From Chara braunii (Eukaryota > Streptophyta > Charophyceae > Charales > Characeae), in NCBI GenBank assembly GCA_003427395.1, contig BFEA01000116.1:2201058-2223789 (forward strand): a DNA stretch of 22,732 bases. Reading direction: 5' to 3'. The position numbers and the translations under genes are program-made. Below are positions 9,404 through 18,231 of the stretch, one piece after another (position 1 is the stretch's first letter; every line of letters starts with the position of its first letter). A model generated the notes under the pieces. That model made no database searches. It was not told where the DNA came from and worked only from the letters and a program-made list of their open reading frames with translations.

Positions 9404-10035
9404 AATGGAGTCATTGCCTCCTAGACTGCTCTAAATGCCAGCTAGCTTTGGGACAGGACTCACGACCTATCGGAGATAACAACTGCAATCAGACTCGACT
9501 TATTCACACTCTGCATGCACGTGAACAGCAGAACAACAACTGGCGACATGCGCCCACACGGAACTCAGAGATATGGCTTCCAAGTAACAGTTCGCATCCA
9601 CTGGCTATGGCGACTGTGCGCCTCAACACTCACTGTTCACACTCGGGATCACCCTGGATGTCCCACACGCAACACTCTGTGTTCAAACGCAACACACACA
9701 CACACTACTACAGCTATGGCAGCGCTAGCTGCCACTACCCTATCGCTACACTACACTTCTGTGCCCACTTCGTCTTCGGGCGCACTGCAGACCTCCTCGC
9801 ACAAGCTGCTGAGGCAGCGCTTCCGCATGGCATCCGCAGGAATGAATGAATGGCTGGATGCAGCCTCTTGATTTATACTTCTGCGCTGCGTTGGTCTGCC
9901 CTATGTCCCTTGGCCCTTGGTGCACACAGTCCCAGACGATACTTGCTGGACAGGACCGGACTGCCTAACTGGGACTGTTGACTCAGCAGGGTGGCCTACC
10001 ACCACTTGACCACTTGCCTCTGTTCAACGTAGGCT
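9404..10035. other. Unassigned; overlapping short open frames
   Basis: This stretch contains plus-strand open frames of 118 codons (9515-9871) and an overlapping longer one. Neither has a recognisable domain, and the Thr/His-rich composition follows from an ACAC-rich stretch. I do not support a gene here. Confidence 0.5.
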
Positions 10036-10039
10036 CACT

Positions 10040-10080
10040 CCGAAAGGCCACTTCTAGAAACCTCTGACTTGGCCTTTCGG
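10040..10080. repeat. Perfect 11-bp inverted repeat
   Basis: CCGAAAGGCCA (10040-10050) pairs exactly with TGGCCTTTCGG (10070-10080) over a 19-nt loop. Just downstream CAGCTACGACTT occurs twice (10089 and 10112). No further identity. Confidence 0.7.
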
Positions 10081-10278
10081 TGTTGTAGCAGCTACGACTT
10101 TGCCCCTTCTACAGCTACGACTTCGGAACTGTCTAGACTCCTACCCTACAAGTCTACAGTTCGATTCCCTTCTAAGCTGTGACCTACGACAATCTACCTA
10201 CCACTGGCGTTTCGACAGGTCGCAGGTTCAAATCTACGGGTTGACATCAATACTGTACACAGGTAAAATGGGGAACTA

Positions 10279-10340
10279 GGGATCGAGCCCTGGGATCTGC
10301 ATTCGCTACTGCGAACTGGTGAATACCGTTTCACTCCCGC
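10279..10340 (-). repeat. tRNA-like sequence (possible SINE head)
   Basis: On the minus strand GGCTCGATCCC (10279-10289) approximates a Pol III B box, and GGGAGTGAAACGGT (10325-10338) is a weak A box at tRNA-like distance. No cloverleaf could be folded confidently. Two further B-box-like words on the plus strand (AGTTCGATTCC near 10157, GGTTCAAATCT near 10226) lie close by. The call is tentative. Confidence 0.3.
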
Positions 10341-10745
10341 CGGCCTAAATTCGAGGTCCTCCGAGAAAATTTCAGTCCAAGGCAGGACCTTTACCCCTCT
10401 GCTGTCTCTCGTAGGCCCGGACTATACCGGGAGCTGTTTCTAGAAGTTCAGATCTGGTAAACCAGCGGACAGTTCCCCGGAGACCCCTTTCTCTCCTGGC
10501 GGGCGCAATGGTCCCCCCTTTCCAAAACAATTGTTTTCAAAAGTTACAGCGATGTAGTCTGTGACTCTGTGGATGATTCAGAAAAGAAGGTGCCAGGTAA
10601 ATTTCGATCTGAGATTCTGAATTTTTATGAAATGGAGACAGATATCAACTGACATTGTGATAATCAAATCATGATTAGGAAGGTTTCAACATTTAACAAC
10701 AGAATATGGAACTCTAACAAATTGACGGTTTGCAGTGGTTCCGAA
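10341..10745. other. Unassigned intergenic sequence
   Basis: No ORF or element is recognised in this stretch. Confidence 0.5.
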
Positions 10746-11068
10746 TTAAACCACCAGTGCTTGTTGGTAGGTTTATCATTGCCACCCAGTAATCGATCCG
10801 CAGCCAAACGGAATTGAACCGGTGACCTCAGCTGTAGCAGCCAGATGCCTTTACCACTGCAACGATGACCCAGTGTTCAAAACTGAAGCCATACTGGTCA
10901 TGACATTCAGCCCAGCCCAGCACCATTGGCCCAGCTATCGGCCACCCAAAAAAATAGAGTAGAAACATTTCTAGTCAGATGAATTTGGGCGCTCCTGTAG
11001 TGGCCCGTATGTTTCCTAAAATCGTGGCTTGAGAACGGGCATGACTTTAGGAAGTACTGGTGGTTTAA
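10746..11068. mobile_element. MITE-like element with 17-bp TIRs and extended interior
   Basis: The left end TTAAACCACCAGTGCTT (10746-10762) is the inverted complement of AAGTACTGGTGGTTTAA (11052-11068), with one mismatch. The right 150 bp match, in reverse, the 158-bp element at 21245-21402. Relative to that copy this one carries about 165 extra bp next to one end, containing a tRNA-like sequence. TTAA at both outer ends would fit a TTAA-type duplication. No transposase is encoded. Confidence 0.75.
10796..10870 (-). repeat. tRNA-derived (SINE-like) sequence inside the MITE
   Basis: On the minus strand this reads as the outline of a tRNA: TTGCAGTGGTAAAGGC (A box, complement of 10847-10862) followed by GGTTCAATTCC, an exact B-box match (complement of 10810-10820). 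The spacing is right for tRNA internal promoters. An anticodon stem is not clearly intact, so it is more likely a SINE head than a functional tRNA gene. Confidence 0.5.
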
Positions 11069-11075
11069 TCGCTCA

Positions 11076-11165
11076 GGCTCAGCTCCATTTCCATTCTGGA
11101 GGGCATCAGTCCGATTCCTATACCCCCGGCAAGTCAAGAAGATACAGAATATACCCACTCTCTTT
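11076..11165 (-). mobile_element. Isolated LINE 3'-tail fragment
   Basis: On the minus strand, GACTTGCCGGGGGTATAGG, then ATCGGACTGATGCCCTCCAG and AATGG matches the 3' core of LINEs A, B and C. The terminal stem is kept only as GGGGG with CCCTCC. No poly(A) follows; the fragment runs almost directly into the MITE end at 11068. Confidence 0.7.
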
Positions 11166-11290
11166 TCCACCTTTTCCCTTTCTCCTTTCCCCTCCCCCCT
11201 CTCCTCTTCCTCCTGTCTTCTCTGTTCTTCTTCCCCCTTTGCTCTTCTTCACTCCTTCCTCTCCCTTGCCTTTTCCTCCCGCACTCCTCT
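11166..11290. repeat. Polypyrimidine (CCT/CTT-rich) tract
   Basis: This is about 125 bp of nearly pure C/T on the plus strand. Open frames crossing it encode Pro/Leu/Ser-rich or Gly/Lys/Glu-rich peptides with no gene character. Confidence 0.85.
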
Positions 11291-11685
11291 TACCCACTCT
11301 ATTGTGAGAGAGAGACACAAATTTCATTGTGGCTGATGAGCAGCAGGCAAGAGGCAACCGCAGCTCAGCTGGCCAAAAAAAGAAAAAAGAAAAGAAAAAG
11401 AAGCCGACCTCAGCTGGCACACTCAGAGGTACGCCTGGATCATCAAGCTTAAAACATGGGATCTCCATATCGCGGAATGTATGCTGACAAAGGAGGGAGC
11501 TCTTTGACTGGTCATCTGTAACAGCTCCAGGATGTCACAAGGAAATCAGGCTGACTGGTAGGGCTGAGAGGAGAAGCACAGGGTTGGGAGATTCAGGAGA
11601 AGTAAACGGGCAGAGAGGAACAGGGGTGGAGCAGGGGTGAATCCTTCCTTCCTGAAAGAAACAGGGGTGGAGCCTGGGTGGTGAA
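11291..11685. other. Unassigned intergenic sequence
   Basis: It is purine-rich in places, including the repeated word AGGGGTGGAGC. No gene is seen. Confidence 0.5.
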
Positions 11686-11783
11686 CCCTAAGCCCTGAGA
11701 CCATGAAACCCTACACCTCAAACCCTAAACCATGATATGATACTCTTTCACTGTAAACCCTAAACCCTAAACCCTAAACCCAG
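11686..11783. repeat. Second interstitial telomere-like array
   Basis: Degenerate CCCTAAA/CCCTAAG units are scattered from 11686, ending in four near-perfect units AAACCCT at about 11756-11780. Same orientation as the array at 8878. Confidence 0.85.
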
Positions 11784-12108
11784 GAAACTGCCAGCCGTAG
11801 AGTTCCATTTTGATTTTTTCCTTGTTTTTTCAGAGTGTCAATGTTTCATGTTATTTATTAACCTTTGATCTAATGTTACTTCTTCGGTAAGCGTAGAAAT
11901 GTTCATAGCCGCAAGATGAGTTGCCCAATCGTGCGTGTGGAAACATTCATTCCTATGGACAAGAGGTGTCCCACTCCTTGTGAAGTGTGGAGTGCGGCAC
12001 CAGCTTGGCTTCTTGAGGTAACAAACCGTTGACATCAACATCAAAGTTTGGCCCAAGCTTTTTTCGGAGGGCCGGTTTAGCACTAGAGCGACGTGTACCT
12101 TTTTTTGT
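11784..12108. other. Unassigned intergenic sequence
   Basis: Nothing is recognised here. Minus-strand open frames crossing it owe their length to the adjacent GTTT/GGTT repeat. Confidence 0.5.
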
Positions 12109-12213
12109 TTGTTTTTGTTTGGTTGTTTGTTTGGTTGTCTCTTTGTTTGTTTGTTTGGGTGGTTGGTTGGTTGGTTGGTTGGTTGGTTGGTTGGTTGGTT
12201 GGTTGGTTGGTTG
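12109..12213. repeat. (GTTT)n / (GGTT)n microsatellite
   Basis: GTTT-type units lead into about 13 tandem GGTT units (12161-12213). A shorter GGTTGGTT block recurs at 12651-12667. The resulting frames (poly NQPT or GWLV) are not genes. Confidence 0.95.
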
Positions 12214-12910
12214 CAGACATGCAAGAGCACGCCGTGGGGAAAATTGCGGACGTACAGCACGCACGGCAACCCACAGGGTCTGGCACACAGGGAAAATAGG
12301 CACCCAGAAAAATGAAATGGTCACAGGCCTGATTCAGTGGTCACCTGCACCCCATTTGATGGATGGGAAGAAAAGAAAAAAGGAGTGAGAGACTAATGTC
12401 GCCGGACTCGCCACCTAATGGCCAAGAGTCAAGAAGCCCAAGACTGATGTCCCGGACACCTTTTTTTTTTTAATTTGCAAAAAAATAAAAATATGCACGA
12501 CTGTACTTGAAAAGGATCCGTTCCTTAGGTGGTGCACTCTTTGGCATCTACAAAAACAGCAAAAAAAAAAAGAAAAAAAACTGCTGCTGGTACGGTTCAT
12601 GGGAAAGTGCCGCGTCGCACCCCACGTGGTGCCCAGTGCGGTTGCACGTATGGTTGGTTGGTTGGTTAAAGAAGAGCCACATGTACCTCGTCGACCTTAG
12701 GGTCAGAAACTGTAGACAGCAACATTAAAGTTGCACAACACAGTTCCGTCAGCATAGATCCGTGCAGTTGGGACCCCGATGGAGGGATACAGAGCAGCAA
12801 GCATAGCTCCCGATAGACGCCAAGCTCGACCAGAATCTGGCGGTAGGGTCCTCCCAGTCCATAGTTGATCTCCTGAGAGGCTTCTTCCTGCAAGGACAGT
12901 GAGAGTGAGA
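12214..12910. other. Unassigned, A/T-homopolymer-rich intergenic sequence
   Basis: Short A and T runs occur (12461-12490, 12560-12580). No gene is recognised. Confidence 0.5.
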
Positions 12911-12914
12911 GGCA

Positions 12915-13170
12915 GTCTGGTTAATAAACTTCTTCTGGTGATTGGCACTGCTCGCAATGGTGAAGGACTTCTTTTTTTTTCTTCTTTTTTTCCGCTTCCT
13001 CTGCTTTTTCTGAAATAAACGAATATAGTAATAAGAAGTCTGATGAATAATACTTGAGCCTGGTGAAGCAAATTTTTTTTTTTTTTTTTTAAATAACATA
13101 GTAAACATACTGATGACGACGGTGATGAGAAGTCTGGGTAATATTCTGGTGAAGGAACCTTTTTTTTTGC
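12915..13170. repeat. Imperfect triplicated block, about 100-bp period
   Basis: The string AGTCTGGTTAATA...TTCTGGTGA, followed downstream by a T run, appears near 12915, 13032 (AGTCTGATGAATA...CTGGTGAAG) and 13128 (AGTCTGGGTAATA...CTGGTGAAG). The copies are diverged and their function is unknown. Confidence 0.45.
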
Positions 13171-13684
13171 TTGGTTTGAATTCTAATCTTGATGAAAGAT
13201 CTACCACAGACATCATTACAGACTTAAAAAAATTCCGTCTCATCCCTTGTGTGCAAGACAAAAGAGAATTCCAAGTTAACAAAATGAAGGGTTCCTAAAA
13301 AATATGGGCATGGAATGTCCCTATTCTTCGCCGTGTGCACTACCTCACAGCCAACTATTCGTTAATGAAGAGTTGCGATAATAATGAATGAGTGAACAAG
13401 AATCAATGTCCGAATGGCCCCCTTTACTGCCAGTGTAGAAAGAGCTCTCCTTTCGTGCACTTCTCCCCCTCCACTCCACTCCACTCCACTTGGTATAGCT
13501 AATAGCTATGGAGGAGCATCCTTGCCAAGCACGGATGTTCAATGGACCATTGCAACTACTATCATTCCTCTTCTTTCCAGCTCTGTTATGAAGTCCATGT
13601 CCAACCGGTACCCCAGTGGGGACCTTCTTGATGCAGCGCCAACCAGGAAGATGAAGATGTAGGTCCATCATAGCCAAAGGTAAG
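13171..13684. other. Unassigned; small CCACT tandem and a splice-donor-like site
   Basis: About five CCACT units lie around 13470-13490. AAAG|GTAAGT at about 13676-13685 matches a 5' splice-site consensus, but no credible exon could be defined upstream. Open frames on both strands are unrecognised. Confidence 0.4.
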
Positions 13685-13826
13685 TTCTTCTTCTTCTTCT
13701 TCTTCTTCTTCTTCTTCTTCTTCTTCTTCTTCTTCTTCTCCTTCTCATCCTCCTCCTGCTTCTTCTTCTTCTTCTCCTCCTCCTCTTCCTCCTCCTCCTC
13801 CTCCTTCTCCTTCTTCTTCTTCTTCG
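13685..13826. repeat. (TTC)n / (TCC)n microsatellite
   Basis: Long TTC runs alternate with TCC/TCT blocks. The opposite strand gives a poly Glu/Gly frame with no gene character. Confidence 0.95.
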
Positions 13827-14071
13827 CATCCTTGGCAAGGTTTGCAAAGGTGGTGGGTGGTCCCTGGAGATCTTTGATTTCCCAGGTCTACCCTCACCTG
13901 ATGCTTAGGTGTGTAGGGGGTTACATGGCATCCATGATGAACTGTAGGATGGATAGGCTGCTGCACAAGGAACAATGTTCTTCTTGAAGTATTTAGGCCT
14001 CATTCTTTCTTGAGGATCTCGTTTTTAACCCGACAATTTTCTCTTGCTCTCTTCAATTTCCTCCTGTTCTC

Positions 14072-14140
14072 GGCAAACTTTCGGCAAATTTTCAGCAAAT
14101 TTTCAGCAAATTTTCAGTAATTTTTCAGCAATTTTTCATC
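14072..14140. repeat. Tandem repeat of about 11 bp (CAGCAAATTTT)
   Basis: Six or so units of the type (T)CAGCAAATTTT appear in tandem, with TTTCGGCAAA variants at the left and CAGCAATTTTT at the right. Confidence 0.85.
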
Positions 14141-14389
14141 AATTATGCTTCAATTCTCCTGCATATTTTGACGATTCATAGCCTGTGCATATGGGTTAGC
14201 ACAACTTAGCAGGCTTAGACAGGAAGAAATATTTGGAAAAAAAACAAAAAATGGGAGCCTTGCCGACATCTGACCCTATGGGCTTTTCTTGGGGGGCCAC
14301 TGTTTACGAGTGTACGAGGACGAGTAAGTGACTGTATGGCCCAACTGTAAAGGTGTACAGTAGGGAGGCCGGGTGTTAGAACATATGTT

Positions 14390-14836
14390 TTGGGCATGGA
14401 CCCCGCCAGGGAGCACTATGATCCTGACAAACAGACTGGGGCCTGGTTCAGGAAAAAAGTTGGGAAGTTTGTACGGCGAATTGTGTATGAATGCAGCGTA
14501 ATTGGAGCTGGTTTTGGGGCACTTCAAAGTCCCAACGAACTCGTGGCGGTTTGTGGTACAGCTCTGGGCGCAAGCCGCCTGGTACAGATGTTGTGTGGAA
14601 AAATGGACACCGAAGCCAGCTTGAGTCCAGAGTACGGATATATCACTATCGTGCAGTCTGGTCCCCTCCTCTTTGCACATGTGGGCTGCTGCATCGGACA
14701 CTCATCTTTGGAGGGTGTGGAGCATGTGGTGATGCGAGATGGGGACATGAAGACATATGGAGAAGCGAAAGATCGGAAGGATCAGGTATGGAATAGAGCA
14801 GTGGACAGAGGGTACATGGTAAGAGGAAGGAAGTAA
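14390..14836 (+). CDS. Unrecognised 148-codon ORF, possible exon
   Basis: This is the only open frame of some length in the window that is neither low-complexity nor retrotransposon. It begins MGMDPAREHYDPDKQTG, has a mixed, protein-like composition with several Cys and Gly residues (GAGFGALQSPNELVAVCGTA), and ends MVRGRK before TAA. I recognise no domain, signal peptide or membrane segment. CAG|GTATGG at about 14784 could be a splice donor, in which case the true exon would end there. Overlapping frames on the other strand and on +2 are also open, so chance is a serious alternative. It may equally be a relic of an unrecognised element. Confidence 0.2.
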   Translation: MGMDPAREHYDPDKQTGAWFRKKVGKFVRRIVYECSVIGAGFGALQSPNELVAVCGTALGASRLVQMLCGKMDTEASLSPEYGYITIVQSGPLLFAHVGCCIGHSSLEGVEHVVMRDGDMKTYGEAKDRKDQVWNRAVDRGYMVRGRK

Positions 14837-15036
14837 GGATAGGTGAAAGTGTGGAAGGGAGTATGGTAGATGATGATGCATTCATGGGCTATAAAGGAGA
14901 TGGAGGTTTTCAGGCATCTCCATTTTGATGGGTGATATTTGGTCCTCCTAAAGAGACTTGGGTACGCACAAGTCAAAACGCGTAGAGGGAACACGTATTT
15001 TTTATGGTGTTGGTGAAATCAAATGGTTGTGAAGCT
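14837..15036. other. Flank of the third LINE, nothing recognised
   Basis: This is A/T-moderate sequence leading to the LINE target site. No feature is supported. Confidence 0.5.
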
Positions 15037-15054
15037 GTATGATTATCTGATTTT
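15037..15054. repeat. 18-bp target-site duplication, left copy
   Basis: GTATGATTATCTGATTTT is identical to 20568-20585. It is followed on the plus strand by the A/T-rich tail of the LINE. Confidence 0.93.
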
Positions 15055-15502
15055 TTATATTTTTTTTATATTTTTTTTTATAATTTCAGAACCTCTTGGT
15101 TCTGGCTCCTACCATTCTGGGGAGCAACAGTCCGGTTCCTATTCCCCCGGCAAGTCAATGGAAAGTACAAGGTTGACTCACCCCACGCTCCTCCCCATTA
15201 TGGTTCGGAGGCCCGAGTGGACGGCATTGATTACTTCCAGAAGGAAGGATGTACCACCCCTCACCCCTGCATGTAGCTAGTCCTTTGTATGGCTTTGTAT
15301 GTCTAATCCGTCGCTGGTTGCTCCTCTCAGCTGTGTGGCTGTCAGTTATTGCATGTATCTCTAGAGCAAACTGCGACTGTTGATCTCTGTGGGTTTCACG
15401 AAAACTCCTAAGCCCTCCAAAAGGCTTGTCTGTCCGCATCACAGAACTCCCCTAAACCCTCCAAAGGCTCTTCAAACTGCATTACAGCACTCCAGGCTGC
15501 GC
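15055..15502 (-). other. LINE C 3' UTR with tail module
   Basis: On the element strand this contains GGGGTGGTACATCC, the hairpin CTTCC/GGAAG (15234-15247), TAATCAATGCCGTCC, and the 3' core GACTTGCCGGGGGAATAGG, ACCGGACTGTTGCTCCCC at about 15115-15157. It ends in an A-rich tail broken by T (T runs at 15051-15080 on plus). The central 150 bp align closely with the LINE B tail. Confidence 0.82.
15403..15487. repeat. Tandem duplication of about 43 bp in the LINE C 3' UTR
   Basis: Unit 1 (15403-15444) begins AACTCCTAAGCCCTCCAAAA. Unit 2 (15445-15487) begins AACTCCCCTAAACCCTCCAA. Both end CATCACAG or CATTACAG. A third partial start (CACTCCAGGC) follows. Each unit carries a telomere-like CCTAARCCCT word. 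Confidence 0.7.
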
Positions 15503-17030
15503 CTATTCTGCACCATACCATTGCATATCCACGAGTGACAGTTGATGGGGAGGGAACGGGTCCGGGAACTCGGCGGGTGAGCGCAACGGCACTCCTTGGT
15601 CCACATTAGTCCATTCCTTGAAGCAGATGCAATAGTCTCTCTTGAGGTCACCCTGCTCCTACCCGGGGGACTGTCCACCTTCCCATCAGATATGGGCAAT
15701 CCAACCCCCTTTTTCGCTACCCAGCCAGCCCCTTGAGAATTGATTGATTGCTTGTGTGATATCTTTCTTTGAGTGATATGTCTGTAATTGGTTTTTGACC
15801 TTCTGCCATCGTGAGAGGAGTTCTTGCTGTACATACTGTTTGATTATTTCCGTTACTTCTTCTCCTTCCATGCGAACTCCCTCAATGGCGTATGTACAGC
15901 GCTTCCTCCGAAGTGGCCACATAACCGCTCTCCTCCCGAGCTGGAACATGTTGTTTTCAAAATCGCTGTCCGTGGGGGAGGTCCATGCTTCACAGAGCAG
16001 CGCCCTTCAATCCCACGGCCAAATCGATCCGGTGCCCAGGAGGCTCCATATCCTATCCCAGCAGCGCCAAGTGAGGACCGCCCCTGGGCACTGTAGGAAG
16101 ATGTGTTCTATGGTTTCCGGGATCTTACGGGAGGGGAAAGCGTTAGTGCAAGATTTGCACCAGGGGAGCGCCAGGCCCTTCTGCTCCAGGAACGTGCGAT
16201 CTATCAGCCAATTATTTGTCGGGAAGCAGCGATGCTCAATATGCCACTGCAGCGAGGCAAATTTGGCCGGTTTGGATCTCATGGTTGAAAACCACCGGAT
16301 AGGGCGGACGGTCCCCTGGCTTATGTTCAGGTGGGCTATCCAGCGGGCTTTTACCATCTCCTCAAGGTTCACCTTTGGCCGCAGTAGCCGGTAAGTGGCC
16401 TTCACTGATAGGCTAAAAAAATATATGGTCGGGTTGGCTGGTGTTCTTCGTGCGGGTGCCCAGCGCCACTCCTCCGGGTCGAAAGGGAGTTCAACAAGGA
16501 GTGTTCCGAGACAAAATGCTATCCATTTGTCTTTGTGTTTCAGTACACGGATTCTATGCAACTCCTCGTTCTTCCACCACCTCACTGCGTCCGGCGTATA
16601 CTTGATGAGGATATTGTCCTTTCCCTTATGGAAGAGGTTGACCAAGGCTTCATCTGCCCTTACTTCCACTAAATTGCCAATGGTTTTTGTGTCGTCCAGG
16701 GCTGCGACCCAGTCCCCTTCCGCCAGCCGCGGTCCTTTGCGAAGAGTGCGCACCCAATTAAGAGGAATGTCAAAGATCAGTGTTTCCAGGTTCCTTTCAA
16801 TATCATGACAGTACCTCATCTGAACCCTCAACTGTGGCGCCGTTTTCCAATCTTTGTTCGTCGGGTCCCATATATCTTTGATCCTCACTATGCCGTTTTT
16901 GACCCAGCTGCTCCATGGGTGGTCCGAACTACGATGTACGCTGCCATTTCTATGAGTGATATTTCTGTTGCCAAAGAGGGGTTGCCTCATCACCTTTTCC
17001 CATCTGTTTGGCGTGGGTTTTTCTGGTAGC
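15503..17030 (-). pseudogene. LINE C ORF2, C-terminal region with zf-RVT
   Basis: This continues in the same frame as the RT segment upstream. Blocks in order: PEKPTPNRWEKVMRQPLFGN, GDWVAALDDTKT, FDPEEWRWAP, SLSVKATYRLLRP, LQWHIEHRCFPTNNWL, then a complete CCHC knuckle (CKSC followed by HIFLQC). The frame meets TGA at 16007-16009 (after IWPWD) and 15686-15688 (after GWIAHI), and TAG at about 15659, yet continues with protein-like sequence to TAG at 15503-15505. All the breaks are single-base nonsense changes with no frameshift, so this half is a comparatively young or well-preserved corpse. Confidence 0.87.
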
Positions 17031-17895
17031 TGTAGCTGGCGCCAGGTCTTCAGTACCCGGGGCCAGGAATCATCTCTGGCCAGGTGACTCCTCGTCGCTC
17101 CCCTGGTGGAGCCTCTGTCAACCCGAGGGTGCCGTGGTATGGGCCAGTATCAGTCCTCTAGCCGGGTCAAGGGGCCCACTCCTCGTGGCGCTTGTGGTGC
17201 CAGTTTGGCAATCTGTTCTAGTGCGAGGGTGTGCCAGGGAAGGTCTGGCGTAAACACCAGTTTTCTGATCCATTGCACCATTAGCGCGGCCACGTGGGTG
17301 TCTGGGTCGAGGATGCCCAAACCCCCTTTGCCCTTGGGTTGAATAACCGATGACCATGCCACCCGACTTATGGCATTTGGAAGCTCACTGTTGCCTCTCC
17401 ATAGCAGAGCAGTGGTTTGTCTCTTGAGAGTTCTAACCGGTTCTTTATCGAGGGCCCAAAGCGCAAATCTATACCAGAGGGCTGCTAGGACCGCGTTGTT
17501 GATTGCCAGTGCTCTACCGATCAAAGATGTGTGCTTGTCATTCCAGCGTGTCAATTTTTCCAGTGCTGGTTTGATGATTCATTCGACATTCGATGTCGGC
17601 TTCCCCAATGTCGTCAGCATTATGCCCAATACTCTGACCGGGGCGTTTTCCGGTAGTCATTTGACCCACGACTGTTCCGGCGGACGCACTCCTTGGTGGT
17701 GGATCCACCATCCAAGTGTTTTATTCCCCCAGTTGACATTCATATCCAAGACTGTCGTGAATCGATCCAGCAATTGCTTAATCTCTTCCATGTTCTCGAG
17801 GGTGGCGTCCACCATAACCGTCAGATCATCCGCGAACATCGAACATACGGGGATCACCTCCTCGGGGATGGCGGGGATGTGTAATTTTCTAAGGT
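17031..17895 (-). pseudogene. LINE C ORF2, RT catalytic FADD to thumb
   Basis: It starts at YKDLRKLHIPAIPEEVIPV, the stretch just before SMFADDLTVMV, which carries the RT catalytic Asp pair. The thumb follows with LDMNVNWGNKTLGWW, APVRVLGIMLTTLG, SLIGRALAINNAVLAALWYR, AISRVAWSSVI and GGLGILDPDTH. In-frame TGA codons fall at 17657-17659 (WVK*LPEN), 17579-17581 (NVE*IIKP) and 17150-17152 (LED*YWP); no other break is seen. The upstream RT motifs that this segment needs are on the opposite strand at 19900-20567. Confidence 0.88.
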
Positions 17896-17904
17896 CTTTG
17901 TAAG

Positions 17905-18231
17905 TACGAAGGTTTTACTATATCTGGGTAAAAAGTACAGATAATACTCAAAACTGTTAATGTATCAAAAGAATCAATAGGAAATGGAAATTCATAGCCG
18001 TCTCCAACAACTCGAACAACAGCAACATCCTGAAAACCCCCAGAGTCAAGCATCTCCAAACGAGTTGTCCGAACTACAATCCCTACGACAACAACTCCAG
18101 ACTTTCGCAACACAATGCTGGGAGGGAACACGTATCAGAGGGCGAATGACACGCTATGAAACAGAAGATCAATGGACAAAAAATTCTTCAGCCTGGCCCG
18201 TGCACGTGCACGTGCATGCAGAACTACGATA
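17905..18231 (+). repeat. Second copy of the LINE linker at the inverted 5' end
   Basis: This matches 19408-19712 at roughly 92% by eye over about 300 bp, in the same orientation, starting near ATATCTGGGTAAAAAGT and ending at CAGAACTACGATA. In protein it is the MEIHSRLQQLEQQQH and ASPNELSELQSLRQQ linker between endonuclease and RT. It stands upstream of the endonuclease, where it does not belong. Several differences are A here against G or C in the 19408 copy. Confidence 0.88.

Noticed and set aside
9291-9422. TGCCTCCT at 9290-9297 and 9415-9422 as the U6 target duplication
   Set aside because: It would leave non-U6 sequence between the poly(A) and the right copy; AGAATG directly adjoining both ends is the simpler reading, though short.
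9367-9871. Plus-strand frames after the U6 copy, one with an HCLLDC string reminiscent of the zf-RVT knuckle
   Set aside because: The six residues are the only match, the frame starts in the poly(A), and no neighbouring LINE block follows, so I treat the match as chance.
12029-12388. Open frames of 60-140 codons through the GGTT/GTTT repeat on both strands
   Set aside because: Their length is a product of the tetranucleotide repeat; the repeated GWLV or NQPT peptides have no gene character.
13745-13975. Glu/Gly-rich minus-strand ORF
   Set aside because: It is a translation of the TTC/TCC microsatellite.
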